Below are positions 48,863 to 60,858 of a DNA stretch of 64,000 bases, in pieces. Within the stretch, counting starts at the first letter, position 1, and each line of letters opens with the position of its first letter. Made by a program: the position numbers and the translations under genes. The notes under the pieces are model-generated. The model was given only the letters and a program-made list of their open reading frames with translations. It was not told the origin of the DNA and searched no databases. The DNA comes from Sphingomonas sp. So64.6b. GTDB taxonomy: Bacteria; Pseudomonadota; Alphaproteobacteria; Sphingomonadales; Sphingomonadaceae. The DNA lies in NCBI RefSeq assembly GCF_014171475.1, contig NZ_CP048817.1:1426001-1490000 (forward strand), read 5' to 3'.

Positions 48863-50848
48863 ATGGCCGATGAAAACGACTTCGAACCACGCCTCGGACG
48901 CATGCGCAGCGCCGGCGGCAAGCGCGCGCGGAAATATCTCGGCCGCGTGCTCGCGGCGGCCAATCTCGCACGCGGCGGCGCGGCGGTGTTCGGGTCGCGC
49001 AGCAAAGGTTTTACCGGCAGCTGGATCGGCCGCGGCGCCGGGGTGGGGCGCGCCCTCGCCGGTCGCGGCAGTCGCGCGGCCTATGGCGCGCGCCGCGTCA
49101 TCATCAAGGCCAGCATCGTCAAGCTTGCCGGCAAGGGGGCAGGGGCCGCGGTGGCGCACCTGCGCTATCTCCAGCGCGACGGGACAACGCGCACCGGTGA
49201 ACCGGGTCAACTCTATGGCCGCGATGACGACGCGGTCGACGGCAAGGCATTTCACGAACGCGGGAGCGGCGATCGTCACCAGTTTCGCTTCATCGTGTCG
49301 GCCGAGGACGGCGCCGAATATGAGGATCTGAAACCACTCACCCGCCGGTTGATGGCGCGGGTCGAGGAAGACCTGGGTACCAAGCTCGACTGGGTCGCGG
49401 TCGATCACTTCAACACCGGCCATCCGCACACGCATATCGCCGTGCGCGGCAAGGACCATCTCGGTGCCGATCTGGTGATTGCCCGCGACTATCTGACGAC
49501 CGGCATGCGCGAGCGCGCGTGCGAGCTCGTCGATCTCGACCTGGGACCGCGCTCGGCCCGCGAGATCGAGACCGGCCTTCGCGCCGAGGTCGAGCAGGAG
49601 CGCCTGACCTCGCTCGACCGGGCATTGCTGCGCGATGCCGGCATCGATCATGTCGTCGCGACAGCCCAGGGCGACGCGTTCAGTCAGGCACTGCGCGCCG
49701 GCCGGCTGGCCAAGCTCAGGCAGCTCGGCCTGGCCGAGCCGATCGGCGGGATGCGCTGGCGGCTCGCCGAGGGTCTTGGCGACACGCTCCGGCGGATGGG
49801 CGAGCGCGGCGACATCATCCGCACGATGCAGCGCGAGTTCACGCGCCGCGGCGTGGAGCGGGCGCAGGCCGATCAGGTCATCTATGATCCGTCATCGCCG
49901 GAAGCCCGACCGCTGGTCGGACGAGTCGTCGGGCGCGGCCTGGCCGACGAGCATGCCGACCGTCATTATCTGATCATCGACGGCATCGATGGGCGCAGCC
50001 ATTACGTGGCAATTGGGAAAGGCGCTGGCCTCGATATCGTGCCGGAGGGTGCGGTGGTGCGGATCGACCCGCTGCAAGCTGCGGTGCGTGAAGCCGACCG
50101 CACCATCGCCGCAGTCGCCGCAGCCAATGGCGGCCACTATGATATCGACGCGCATCTGCGCCATGACCCGAGTGCGACCGAAGCGTTCGCCGAGACCCAT
50201 GTCCGTCGGCTCGAGGCAATGCGCCGATTGAGCGGCAATGTGACCCGTGAACCGTCGGGACAGTGGATCATCGCAGGCGATCATCTCGAACGGGCGGGGG
50301 CGCATGAGACGAAGCTGTTGCGCGACCGCCCTGTCTCGGTCGAAATCCTGTCGCCGCAACCGCTGTCGAAACTTGTCGAGGCGGATGCGGCGACTTGGTT
50401 GGATCGGTCGCTGGTCAGCGCGGAGCCTCTGCCGCTCCGCGAAGCGGCGTTCGGCGCCGAGGTGCGCGACGCGCAGGATCGCCGCCGGCAATGGTTGATC
50501 GCGCAGGGGTTGGCTGAGGAATCGCAGGGCGCGACCCGCTATCGTCCCGACCTGCTCGCGACGCTGCAGCGGCGCGAGCTTCTGCGGGTCGCAGGGCAGC
50601 TATCGGAGGAGCTGGACCTTCCCTTCGCCGAGACCAGGAACGGCGCCCGGATCGAGGGGATCGTCCGGCGCCGGATCGACCTGGTCAGCGGGCGGTTCGC
50701 GCTGATCGAGAAGAGCCGGGAATTCACGCTGGTGCCGTGGCGGACGGTGCTCGAGGGGCAGATCGGCAAGCCGGTATCAGGGATACTGCGCGGCGACGTG
50801 GTCAACTGGTCGACCGGGCGCGGGCGGCAGGGCCCGCAGATCGGATAA
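48863..50848 (+). CDS. VirD2-type relaxase with DUF3363 domain
   Basis: The 661-residue relaxase nicks DNA at the transfer origin. The HUH-type metal site is visible at residues 187-191 (GHPHTHIAVRG). The catalytic N-terminal domain starts after a basic segment and includes RYLQRDGTTRTGEPGQLYG and HQFRFIVSAEDGAEY. The C-terminal DUF3363 domain contains GRVVGRGLADEHADRHYLIIDGIDGR. The ATG at 48863 was chosen; the frame upstream to 48416 lacks features. In related elements a coupling-protein (TraG) gene follows, but none is seen here. Confidence 0.9.
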   Translation: MADENDFEPRLGRMRSAGGKRARKYLGRVLAAANLARGGAAVFGSRSKGFTGSWIGRGAGVGRALAGRGSRAAYGARRVIIKASIVKLAGKGAGAAVAHLRYLQRDGTTRTGEPGQLYGRDDDAVDGKAFHERGSGDRHQFRFIVSAEDGAEYEDLKPLTRRLMARVEEDLGTKLDWVAVDHFNTGHPHTHIAVRGKDHLGADLVIARDYLTTGMRERACELVDLDLGPRSAREIETGLRAEVEQERLTSLDRALLRDAGIDHVVATAQGDAFSQALRAGRLAKLRQLGLAEPIGGMRWRLAEGLGDTLRRMGERGDIIRTMQREFTRRGVERAQADQVIYDPSSPEARPLVGRVVGRGLADEHADRHYLIIDGIDGRSHYVAIGKGAGLDIVPEGAVVRIDPLQAAVREADRTIAAVAAANGGHYDIDAHLRHDPSATEAFAETHVRRLEAMRRLSGNVTREPSGQWIIAGDHLERAGAHETKLLRDRPVSVEILSPQPLSKLVEADAATWLDRSLVSAEPLPLREAAFGAEVRDAQDRRRQWLIAQGLAEESQGATRYRPDLLATLQRRELLRVAGQLSEELDLPFAETRNGARIEGIVRRRIDLVSGRFALIEKSREFTLVPWRTVLEGQIGKPVSGILRGDVVNWSTGRGRQGPQIG

Positions 50849-51003
50849 CGAATGGGGCCCCGGCCATTGCGCAGGGAGGCGAAACCATTCGGCGCTCTTT
50901 CGAGAACGATCGCATAGCCATGGGTGTTGGGTGGCGACGACGTCGGGAACGGAAGCCGTCACGCCGGGGTTCTGGTCCTTCCCGGATCGCGTCGGAGATC
51001 TTC

Positions 51004-51210
51004 ATGCATACCGCACATGCGCTTCCAGACTTTGGTCCGAACCGGAAGGAGCGGCGTCGATTGGCCGCCGCGACGAAGCAGCCCGGGCGTCCTTCCTGTC
51101 GCTGCTGCGGCGGCGGCGCGCACGCGCATATGAGGACGGACGCCGACAGCGGAATCCAGCCCCGGTCGGACATCGGCGAGTCGGAAGCACGACTGGGACG
51201 GGCCTCATGA
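51004..51210 (+). CDS. Small basic Cys-containing protein (68 aa)
   Basis: The frame reads MHTAHALPDFGPNRKERRRL near its start and contains SCRCCGGGAHAH, a cluster of three cysteines with histidines that may bind metal. The stop overlaps the next ATG by four bases (ATGA), the main support for coding. It lies between the relaxase gene and the SRAP genes. No family was recognised. Confidence 0.4.
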   Translation: MHTAHALPDFGPNRKERRRLAAATKQPGRPSCRCCGGGAHAHMRTDADSGIQPRSDIGESEARLGRAS

Positions 51211-51491
51211 CCGAGGCAAGCTGGGGCGACGATGCCATGTCGCCGTCGATCGACTGGCGGATGAGCGCGGCGCTCGAAAACGTGCCGCGCGGCGACAGCG
51301 ACCTCGCGGAGGTGACCAGCCTCGCCGATGCCGTGCGTGCCTGGCGGGAACTGGATGCGCCGCATCGTGCCGACGCCGTCCTGACCCTCGAGCATGCCAT
51401 TCTCGTCGACGGCGCGACCATCAGCAGTTTCAGCGGAGAGACTATCGCGAGCCTGGTCGAGCGGCTCGCCTCGTACGAAGCCGGAAAATAG
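51207..51491 (+). CDS. Hypothetical protein (94 aa)
   Basis: No family was recognised. The product begins MTEASWGDDAMSPSIDWRM and is acidic and helical (DLAEVTSLADAVRAWRELD, AVLTLEHAILVDGATISSF). It starts inside the stop of the upstream small gene. There is no signal or membrane segment. It is the last gene that looks part of the mobile element before the SRAP/mutagenesis region. Confidence 0.55.
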   Translation: MTEASWGDDAMSPSIDWRMSAALENVPRGDSDLAEVTSLADAVRAWRELDAPHRADAVLTLEHAILVDGATISSFSGETIASLVERLASYEAGK

Positions 51492-51540
51492 GTCGTTGCG
51501 GAACCAGGGCCGACGCTCGACCCCGGCGCGCGCGAAGCGC

Positions 51541-52074
51541 TCAGAATGCCAGTGCGGTCTGCACCGGTCGCGCGCCGATTTCCTCGACGACGAAGGTACG
51601 CGCCGGCGGCGTCACCAGCAGGTCGCTTTCGGGAACGGTGCGATCAAGCCACTTCAGCACGTCGCGGCGCTCGACGATCGCGCCGTGCCGCTCCTGGTGC
51701 AGCGCTACTTCGGGGTTCGCATCGACCGTGACGATTCGATAGCAGAGCGGCCATTCGCCCATCGCCGGTTCCCAGACCGCGGCGAGGTAGAAGAAGTTGC
51801 CGCCGTCGAGCGTCACCCGGAAGCGTTGCTTGCCTACCGTCAGTTGGAATTCCGACGCCGGAACCAGGCAGCGATGGCTGGGGAACGTCTTCCCTTCGGA
51901 ACGGACGAACCGATAGATACTGCCGCCGCTGAACCGCGGATCGGAACCCCAGACCGCCTCGACCATCTCTATCTCTTGCGGATCGTCCGGGTTTCGCCGG
52001 ATGATGGCGCGGCGGGTGCCGAGCGGCGCTTCGGAATCGAAAGGCGTTGGAGTCGCGGTCACCGCTCGGAACAT
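51541..52074 (-). CDS. SRAP-like protein lacking the catalytic cysteine
   Basis: The 177-residue protein is related to SRAP (HMCES/YedK) proteins. It keeps the typical HRCLVPASEFQ-type strand, EGKTFPSHRCLV, followed by QRFRVTLDGGNFFYLAAVWEP and CYRIVTVDANPEVALHQERHGAIV, which corresponds to the His/HxR region of the family. It does not begin with Met-Cys; the N-terminus is MFRAVTATPTPF. The Cys2 that forms the thiazolidine crosslink with abasic sites is therefore absent. The ATG at 52074 was chosen (a TTG at 52098 is possible). It is divergent from a second SRAP gene. It may bind abasic DNA without crosslinking, or play another role. Confidence 0.75.
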   Translation of the reverse strand: MFRAVTATPTPFDSEAPLGTRRAIIRRNPDDPQEIEMVEAVWGSDPRFSGGSIYRFVRSEGKTFPSHRCLVPASEFQLTVGKQRFRVTLDGGNFFYLAAVWEPAMGEWPLCYRIVTVDANPEVALHQERHGAIVERRDVLKWLDRTVPESDLLVTPPARTFVVEEIGARPVQTALAF

Positions 52075-52123
52075 AATGGGAACGACCTTGAGTCGCAAGG
52101 CCGGTCGAGATCAGGGGCAGGAC

Positions 52124-52744
52124 ATGTGCAACGACTATCGTCTCGAAGTTGATATCGCCTCGATCGTCGAGGATTTTGACGACCTCAAGATCAAGATCAA
52201 CTTGTCCGAGGGCACGCCCAATGTCGCGGCGCGCGAGGACATCAAGATCAGCGATATCGCGCCGATCGTCCGCACGGTCGAAGGGGAGCGCGGCGTAGGG
52301 GACTTGGTGAACCGGCGGTGGAGCTGGCCCGGGCCCGGCGGCAAGCCCGTCTATAATTTCCGCTCGGAGGGGCGCGAGTTCACCTCGGGGCGCTGCCTGA
52401 TCCTGGCGGACGGTTTCTACGAGTTCACCAAGCCAGACGACCCCAAGCAGAAGCGGCAGAACAAATGGCTGTTCACGATGCGCGACCATCGCTGGTTCTG
52501 CATCGCCGGCATCTGGCGTGCCCATCCGGAGATCGGCGAGGCGTTCACGATGCTGACGATGGAGCCGGGAGAGGATGTTGCGCCCTATCATAGCCGGCAG
52601 ATCGTCGCCCTTCCCCGCGAGCGCTGGGCCGACTGGCTCGATCCGGCCGCGCCGGCGGCGGCGGTGCTCACCCGTCTGCCTGGCGGCAGTCTGCCGGTGG
52701 TTCAGGTCTATCCGCCGGCCGCGGCACAGGCGGCGCTCCTCTAG
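52124..52744 (+). CDS. SRAP (YedK/HMCES-type) SOS-associated peptidase
   Basis: The 206-residue protein starts MCNDYRLEVD, which places the catalytic Cys at position 2 after removal of Met. It continues with NFRSEGREFTSGRCLILADGFYEF and the AGIWRAH and MLTMEPGEDVAPYHSRQIVAL motifs that provide the His and Glu/Asn residues. SRAP proteins form covalent crosslinks with abasic sites in single-stranded DNA and shield them. GGGGCAGGAC precedes the ATG. It precedes imuA, imuB and dnaE2 on the same strand, a common SOS cassette neighbour. Confidence 0.9.
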   Translation: MCNDYRLEVDIASIVEDFDDLKIKINLSEGTPNVAAREDIKISDIAPIVRTVEGERGVGDLVNRRWSWPGPGGKPVYNFRSEGREFTSGRCLILADGFYEFTKPDDPKQKRQNKWLFTMRDHRWFCIAGIWRAHPEIGEAFTMLTMEPGEDVAPYHSRQIVALPRERWADWLDPAAPAAAVLTRLPGGSLPVVQVYPPAAAQAALL

Positions 52745-52855
52745 CCGGGCAGAGCTTGCTGGAAAAAGCCGGTGCGCCAAACGGCCGCGCGTGCCGATCG
52801 ATACGGCACCGGAATTTCTACGCGCTTGACTCGTTCTGGCGGGTAGAAACAGAAA

Positions 52856-52876
52856 GGGAACGAATTGTCCGTTCCC
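52856..52876. promoter_or_regulatory. 21-bp perfect palindrome before imuA
   Basis: GGGAACG-AATTGTC-CGTTCCC has 7-bp perfect arms around a 7-bp centre. It lies 17 bp before the imuA ATG. It contains GAAC and GTTC, the half-site letters of alphaproteobacterial LexA boxes, but in inverted rather than the usual direct orientation, so LexA binding is uncertain. Confidence 0.45.
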
Positions 52877-52892
52877 GAGTCTGTCCGATGCC

Positions 52893-53624
52893 ATGCACCA
52901 CGCCGCCGTCATTGCCCAATTGCGCGCCCGGATCGCCGAGGTCGAAGGGGTTGCTGCGCGCCGTGAATCGCTGCCATTCGGCATCGCAGGGATCGACTCG
53001 CGCCTGCCGGGGGGCGGCCTGATCGCAGGCGCCTTGCACGAGGTCGCGGGCAGCGCCGATCTCGCCGATGATGCGAGCGCCACGATCTTCCTCGCCGGCA
53101 TCCTCGCGCGACTGGAAGGGCCGGTGCTCTGGTGCCTGCGCTGGCGTGACCTTTTTGCCCCGGCGCTGCACCTCGCTGGGCTGCATCCCGATCGGGTGAT
53201 CCATGTCGAGGCGGGCAGCGACACGAACGTCCTGCTGGCGATGGAGGAATGCCTGCGCCATGCCGGGCTCGCCGGGGTGGTCGGCGAGATCACCAAATAT
53301 TCGACGACCGCCTCGAAGCGGCTTCAGCTCGCCGCCGAGGCGTCGGGGGTCCCGGCCTTTGTCTTCCGGCGCGCGGCGAGGATCGACGCATCGGTCGAAG
53401 GGACGGCTGCGATGACGCGCTGGCGGATCGCCGCCGCACCCAGCGAGGCACTCGACATTCCGAGCCTGGGCAGGCCGCGCTGGCAGGTGGTGCTCGAGCG
53501 GGCGCGCGGCGGCGATCCGCATGAATGGCTGGTGGAGGGATGCGATGCGCAGGGTCGTATCGGTCTATCTGCCGCACTGGTCGACCGACCGGTTGCGGCG
53601 GACGACCGCCAAGCCGCCGCCTGA
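52893..53624 (+). CDS. imuA: ImuA, RecA-like mutasome accessory protein
   Basis: The 243-residue RecA-fold protein is part of the ImuA-ImuB-DnaE2 translesion system. It begins MHHAAVIAQLRARIAEVEG, with LPFGIAGIDSRLPGGGLIAGALHEVAG as the domain start and a region resembling RecA/SulA (LWCLRWRDLFAPALHLAGLHPDRVIHVEAG). The Walker A is degenerate. It likely scaffolds ImuB and DnaE2 at stalled forks. The gene overlaps imuB by 80 bp. A 21-bp palindrome lies just upstream. Confidence 0.9.
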   Translation: MHHAAVIAQLRARIAEVEGVAARRESLPFGIAGIDSRLPGGGLIAGALHEVAGSADLADDASATIFLAGILARLEGPVLWCLRWRDLFAPALHLAGLHPDRVIHVEAGSDTNVLLAMEECLRHAGLAGVVGEITKYSTTASKRLQLAAEASGVPAFVFRRAARIDASVEGTAAMTRWRIAAAPSEALDIPSLGRPRWQVVLERARGGDPHEWLVEGCDAQGRIGLSAALVDRPVAADDRQAAA

Positions 53625-55104
53625 CGCGAGCCCCGACCACTCGGTCCGGGCGCCGCTCGTCACCGCGATTCCGGAACATGGTCGGCGCATCGTGGCGGCG
53701 GTCGATCAGGACGCGCGTTCGCTCGGAATCACCCTCGGCATGACGGTCACCAAGGCGCGCTCGTTTGTCCCCGGACTCGAGGTGATCGACGCCGATCCCG
53801 AGGCCGACCTGGCAGGTCTTCGCCGCATCGCGCTGTGGGCAGGCCAGCGCTACGCGCCGATCGTCGCCCCCGATCCGCCGGACGGACTGTGGCTCGACGT
53901 GACCGGCTGCGCTGCCCTGTTCAACACCGAGCGGGCGCTGGTGAAGGACCTCCATCGGCGCCTCGCCGCGTTCGGCCTCAATGTGCAGATCGCCATCGCG
54001 GATACCGCGGGCTGCGCCCATGCGGTTGCGCGCCATGTGCCGGCGGGCCGGCCGGTATCGATCGAGCCGGGCCGGCACCACGCCGCACTCGCCTTGATGC
54101 CGGTGCGCGCCTTGCGGCTTGAGCCCGGAGTGGTCGATGCGCTGCGCAAGCTCGGCTTCGAGCGGATCGAGCAATTGCTGGGTGCGCCGCGTGGCCCTCT
54201 CGCCAAGCGCTTCGGGCACAGCCTGTACCGGCGTCTCGACCAGGCACTGGGGAATATCCCCGAACCGATCGAGGCGTTGTTCCCTGAAGCGCTGCCGCAT
54301 GCCCGGCGCGGATTCGTCGAGCCGATCCTGACCGCGGAGGCGTTCGCGCATGTCATCGACGACTTGGCGGGGGATATCGCGCACCAGCTCACGGCGATCG
54401 GCAAGGGCGCCCGCCGGCTCGACTGTCATTTCCACCGGGTCGACGGCATGGCACAGGCGATCCGGGTCGGCACGGCGACACCGTCGCGCGACCCGCGCCA
54501 TCTCGCCAAGCTGCTCTGCGCGCGGATCGAGGACGTGGATCCGGGTCTCGGGGTGGAGGCGATGACCCTGGTCGCCCCGCTGATCGAGCCCCGGCAGCAC
54601 CGACAAGGCGAGGGGCTCGAAAGTGTCGCGCGGCGTGGGCCCGACCTCCCCGCTCTGGTCGACACGCTGGCCAATCGCTTCGGGCAGCGGCGGTTGTACC
54701 GCAGCGCGCCTCAGGCAAGCGCGATGCCCGAGCGGTCGGTGGTGCATGCGTCAGCTTTGGCGGCTGCCGGTGGCGCGGCCTGGAATGGCGACCTGCCGCG
54801 ACCGTCGCGTATGCTGTCGCCGCCCGAGGCGATTGACGTCACCGCGATGCTGCCGGACCACCCGCCCGCCATGTTCATGTGGCGCGGCAAGCGCTTCCGC
54901 GTCGCGCGCGCCGATGGGCCCGAACGGCTCCACGGCGAATGGTGGCGCGAGCGCGGTGTCGAGGCCGACCGGCCTTATGTGGTGCGCGACTATTTCCAGG
55001 TCGAGACGGTGAGCGGCGGCCGCTACTGGATCTTCCGTCTCGGCGATGGCGAAAATCCCGCGACCGGCCCGATGCGCTGGTTCCTCCACGGAGCATTCGC
55101 TTGA
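53545..55104 (+). CDS. imuB: ImuB, Y-family-polymerase-like protein
   Basis: The 519-residue Y-family-like protein usually lacks the catalytic acidic residues and acts as the hub of the mutasome. The visible start [19 protein letters not shown] is followed by a palm-like region ([32 protein letters not shown]). The segment [25 protein letters not shown] is a helix-hairpin-helix-type feature. The ATG at 53545 has GGAGGG before it; the frame starts at 53521. It interacts with the beta clamp and DnaE2 in known systems. The end is separated from the dnaE2 start by 64 bp. Confidence 0.9.
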   Translation: MRRVVSVYLPHWSTDRLRRTTAKPPPDASPDHSVRAPLVTAIPEHGRRIVAAVDQDARSLGITLGMTVTKARSFVPGLEVIDADPEADLAGLRRIALWAGQRYAPIVAPDPPDGLWLDVTGCAALFNTERALVKDLHRRLAAFGLNVQIAIADTAGCAHAVARHVPAGRPVSIEPGRHHAALALMPVRALRLEPGVVDALRKLGFERIEQLLGAPRGPLAKRFGHSLYRRLDQALGNIPEPIEALFPEALPHARRGFVEPILTAEAFAHVIDDLAGDIAHQLTAIGKGARRLDCHFHRVDGMAQAIRVGTATPSRDPRHLAKLLCARIEDVDPGLGVEAMTLVAPLIEPRQHRQGEGLESVARRGPDLPALVDTLANRFGQRRLYRSAPQASAMPERSVVHASALAAAGGAAWNGDLPRPSRMLSPPEAIDVTAMLPDHPPAMFMWRGKRFRVARADGPERLHGEWWRERGVEADRPYVVRDYFQVETVSGGRYWIFRLGDGENPATGPMRWFLHGAFA

Positions 55105-55168
55105 GAATGCGACCACAAGGATCGCGCCTTCGCATGATGATCGCAGCGGCCTGGCAGGGACGGGCGGC

Positions 55169-58498
<3,330 letters not shown>

Positions 58499-58617
58499 CT
58501 GTGCGATGTTTGAAATTTCGAGTGTAATTAATGCGCACCGACATGACTAAACATCCCATCCGCTACTCGGTATAGACAACGCGGGTCGGCAAACGCTGGC
58601 AACAGCGAAGGATCGTC

Positions 58618-58692
58618 GTGGCGTTACCAATCCCGGTCGATAAGCAACGTGAGGTCATCTACTTGGCGGGCGCTGGCCACACGGCGGTGCTA
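58618..58692 (+). pseudogene. N-terminal stub of a UvrD/Rep-like helicase
   Basis: A GTG at 58618 with GAAGGA before it opens a frame encoding about 25 residues, ending ALPIPVDKQREVIYL and AGAGHTAVL, the segment that precedes the Walker A loop in UvrD-like helicases of this type. The Walker A itself is lost: the sequence then enters the IS630 element at 58693. The C-terminal half of the same gene continues at 60859-61861. Confidence 0.6.
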
Positions 58693-59619
58693 GTGGTTCT
58701 CGCCTGACGGTTGAGTCCGATTAGGGATTCCCAGAGGACAGGAGCCGTGCGAGTCAGCGGGGATGCGCAGTGGTATAGTCATCAGCCTCACGTCCGCAGA
58801 CCGAGAGCGTCTCGATCGGATCTGCAAGGATCGCAACGCCCCTCAGAAGCACGTCTGGCGTGCCGAGATCGTGCTTCTGAGCGCTGATGGGATCGGCACC
58901 AGCGAGATCATGCGCCGGACTGACACGTCCAAGACGTGCGTCTGGCGCTGGCAGGAGCGGTTCATGCAGGAAGGGGTGGAGGGTCTGCTGCGCGACAAGA
59001 CCCGTCCTTCGCGTATTCCTCCTCTGACCCCGGAGATGATCGCATGGGTTGTCGCCCGGACGCATGAAGATCCCCCGGGTGAGACGACCCACTGGTCGGC
59101 CTCGCTGATGGCCCGCGAAGCGGGCATCAGCGCCAGCTCAGTTCACCGAATCTGGCGCGCGCACGGCCTCCAGCCTCATCGCGCTCGGCAGTTCAAGCTT
59201 TCCAATGATCCTGAGTTCATCGACAAGCTTCGCGACGTCGTCGGCCTTTATGTCTCGCCGCCCGCCCATGCGATTGTCCTGTCGTTCGACGAGAAGAGCC
59301 AAATCCAGGCCCTCGACCGCTCCCAGCCCGGCTTGCCGCTCAAGAAGGGGCGGGCTGGCACCATGACCCATGATTACAAGCGCAACGGCACCACCACGCT
59401 TTTTGCGGCGCTCAACATACTCGACGGGACCGTGATCGGCCGCAATATGCAGCGGCATCGCCACCAGGAATTCATCCGCTTTCTCAATCTGATCGAAGCG
59501 CGGGTCCCCGCCGGCAAGGCCGTCCACGTCATCCTCGACAACTACGCCGCCCACAAGCATCCCAAGGTCCGCGAGTGGCTCGATCGGCACCCGCGCTTCA
59601 CCTTTCACTTTACGCCAAC
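58693..59619 (+). mobile_element. IS630-family element, right end missing
   Basis: An IS630-type transposase gene occupies 58763-59619. A TA dinucleotide at 58691-58692, the usual IS630 target, is followed by the presumed left end at 58693. The right end is absent because the element is cut off by the IS3 element at 59620. No right inverted repeat is visible, so the left boundary is inferred from the interruption of the helicase frame. Confidence 0.6.
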
Positions 59620-59653
59620 TGAGCTGCTGCCGGTTCCGTGGACACCGAGATAA
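58763..59653 (+). pseudogene. IS630 transposase, C-terminally truncated
   Basis: The frame encodes an IS630-type transposase with N-terminal helix-turn-helix (SEIMRRTDTSKTCVWRWQERF) and the DDE domain. The first Asp is in VLSFDEKSQIQ and the second in HVILDNYAAHK. The expected final Glu region after FTFHFTPT is lost, because the IS3 left end begins at 59620; the last ten residues of the open frame (LLPVPWTPR) are from IS3. The enzyme is inactive. Confidence 0.88.
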
Positions 59654-59679
59654 GGTGTTTTTGGAACTGGAGGATGGAG

Positions 59680-59970
59680 ATGCAACGACGGAAGTTCAGC
59701 CGCGAGTTCAAGCTCGAGGCAGTAAAGTTGGTCCGGGAACGCGGAGTATCGGTATCGCAAGCGGCTCGCGATCTGGACCTGCACGAGAACGTGCTGCGCA
59801 AGTGGGTGCGCGAGCAGCAGGTTGACCCGGGATCGGCATTCCCCGGCCACGGCGTGATGAAGCCGGAGCAGCAAGAGATTGAGCGGCTGCGCCGCGAGCT
59901 TGCTAGGATGAAGGCGGAGCGCGATATCCTAAAAAAAGCGGCGGCCTACTTCGCCAGGGACTCGATATGA
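59680..59970 (+). CDS. IS3 OrfA (transposase helix-turn-helix subunit)
   Basis: The 96-residue OrfA has an N-terminal helix-turn-helix (RKFSREFKLEAVKLVRERGVSVSQAARDLDLHENVLRKWVREQQ) and a C-terminal leucine-zipper-like coiled coil (EQQEIERLRRELARMKAERDILKKAAAYFA). The ATG at 59680 has GGAGG six bases before it. It overlaps orfB by 4 bases; an A6 run with a slippage-prone sequence (CTAAAAAAAG-like) near its end is typical of programmed frameshifting in this family. Confidence 0.9.
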   Translation: MQRRKFSREFKLEAVKLVRERGVSVSQAARDLDLHENVLRKWVREQQVDPGSAFPGHGVMKPEQQEIERLRRELARMKAERDILKKAAAYFARDSI

Positions 59971-60828
59971 AGTTCGAGTTCGTAGCGAAGCACCGAGGGA
60001 TCTGGCCGGTATCGTGGATCTGCGAGACGCTCGGTGTTTCGCGCAGCGGCTTTCACGCCTGGCTGGTCCGGGCACCCAGTGCCCGCGCCCGCAGCGATGA
60101 GGAGTTCGGTGCCAAGGTGCGCGCCAGCTTCATTTCCAGCTATCGGACGTATGGTGCGCGCCGGGTCTGGCACGATCTTCTGGCCGAAGGCCTGTCATGT
60201 GGTCTGCATCGCATCGAACGGCTGATGCGTGTGCACGGCCTGAAAGGCGCGCCCGCGACGTCGTGGTCTGCCCAAGGATGATGGCCTGCGGTCGGTCATT
60301 GCCGACAACATCCTCGACCGCCAGTTCACCGCCGAGGCACCCAACCAAAGGTGGATCGCTGACTTCACCTACATCTGGACCGCCGAAGGATGGCTGTACG
60401 TCGCTGTCGTCATCGACCTGTTCTCCCGACGTGTAGTCGGCTGGTCGATGAGCGATACCATGACCGCCCAGCTCGTGACCGATGCGCTGATGATGGCGAT
60501 CTGGCGACGTGGAAAGCCTGACGCCTTGCTGCATCACTCGGACCAGGGCAGCCAATATACGAGCGAGCAGTTCCAGCGGCTGATGGCCGACAATGGCGTC
60601 ACCTGCTCGATGAGCCGGTCGGGCAACGTCTGGGACAACGCGGCAATGGAGAGCTTCTTCTCGTCGATGAAGACCGAACGGATCGGCCGGAAGACATATC
60701 GAACGCGCAATCACGCAAAGGCAGACGTGTTCGATTACATCGAGCGCTTCTACAACCCGACACGCAGGCACTCGACCTTGGGCTATCTCAGCCCCATGGA
60801 CTTCGAGCGGCAGGCTCATGTAGCCTAA
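59967..60828 (+). pseudogene. IS3 OrfB transposase, frameshifted
   Basis: The N-terminal part (59967-60244) encodes the IS3 OrfB start (FEFVAKHRGIWPVSWICETLGVSRSGFHAW). After AERLMRVHGLKG the frame is lost at an AAA run near 60242-60244, where one A too many is present. The downstream frame (60250-60828) carries the complete DDE catalytic part: WIADFTYIWT, HHSDQGSQYT and NAAMESFFSSMKTE. The enzyme is broken unless the frameshift is a sequencing error. Confidence 0.82.
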
Positions 60829-60858
60829 CTTGGTGTCCATGGGAGCGGCAGCAGCTCA

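Larger units (their letters stand above)
59620..60858 (+). mobile_element. IS3-family insertion sequence, 1239 bp
   Basis: The ends are related 27-bp inverted repeats, starting TGAGCTGCTGCCG at the left and ending CGGCAGCAGCTCA at the right. The element carries orfA and orfB. No direct repeat of target DNA flanks it: left flank GCCAAC, right flank GATCG. The two sides therefore come from different places, IS630 on the left and the helicase gene on the right. This indicates a deletion or recombination after insertion. Confidence 0.85.

Noticed and set aside
53290..54747. 485-codon open frame opposite imuA/imuB
   Set aside because: Covers two strong genes on the other strand and shows no motif.
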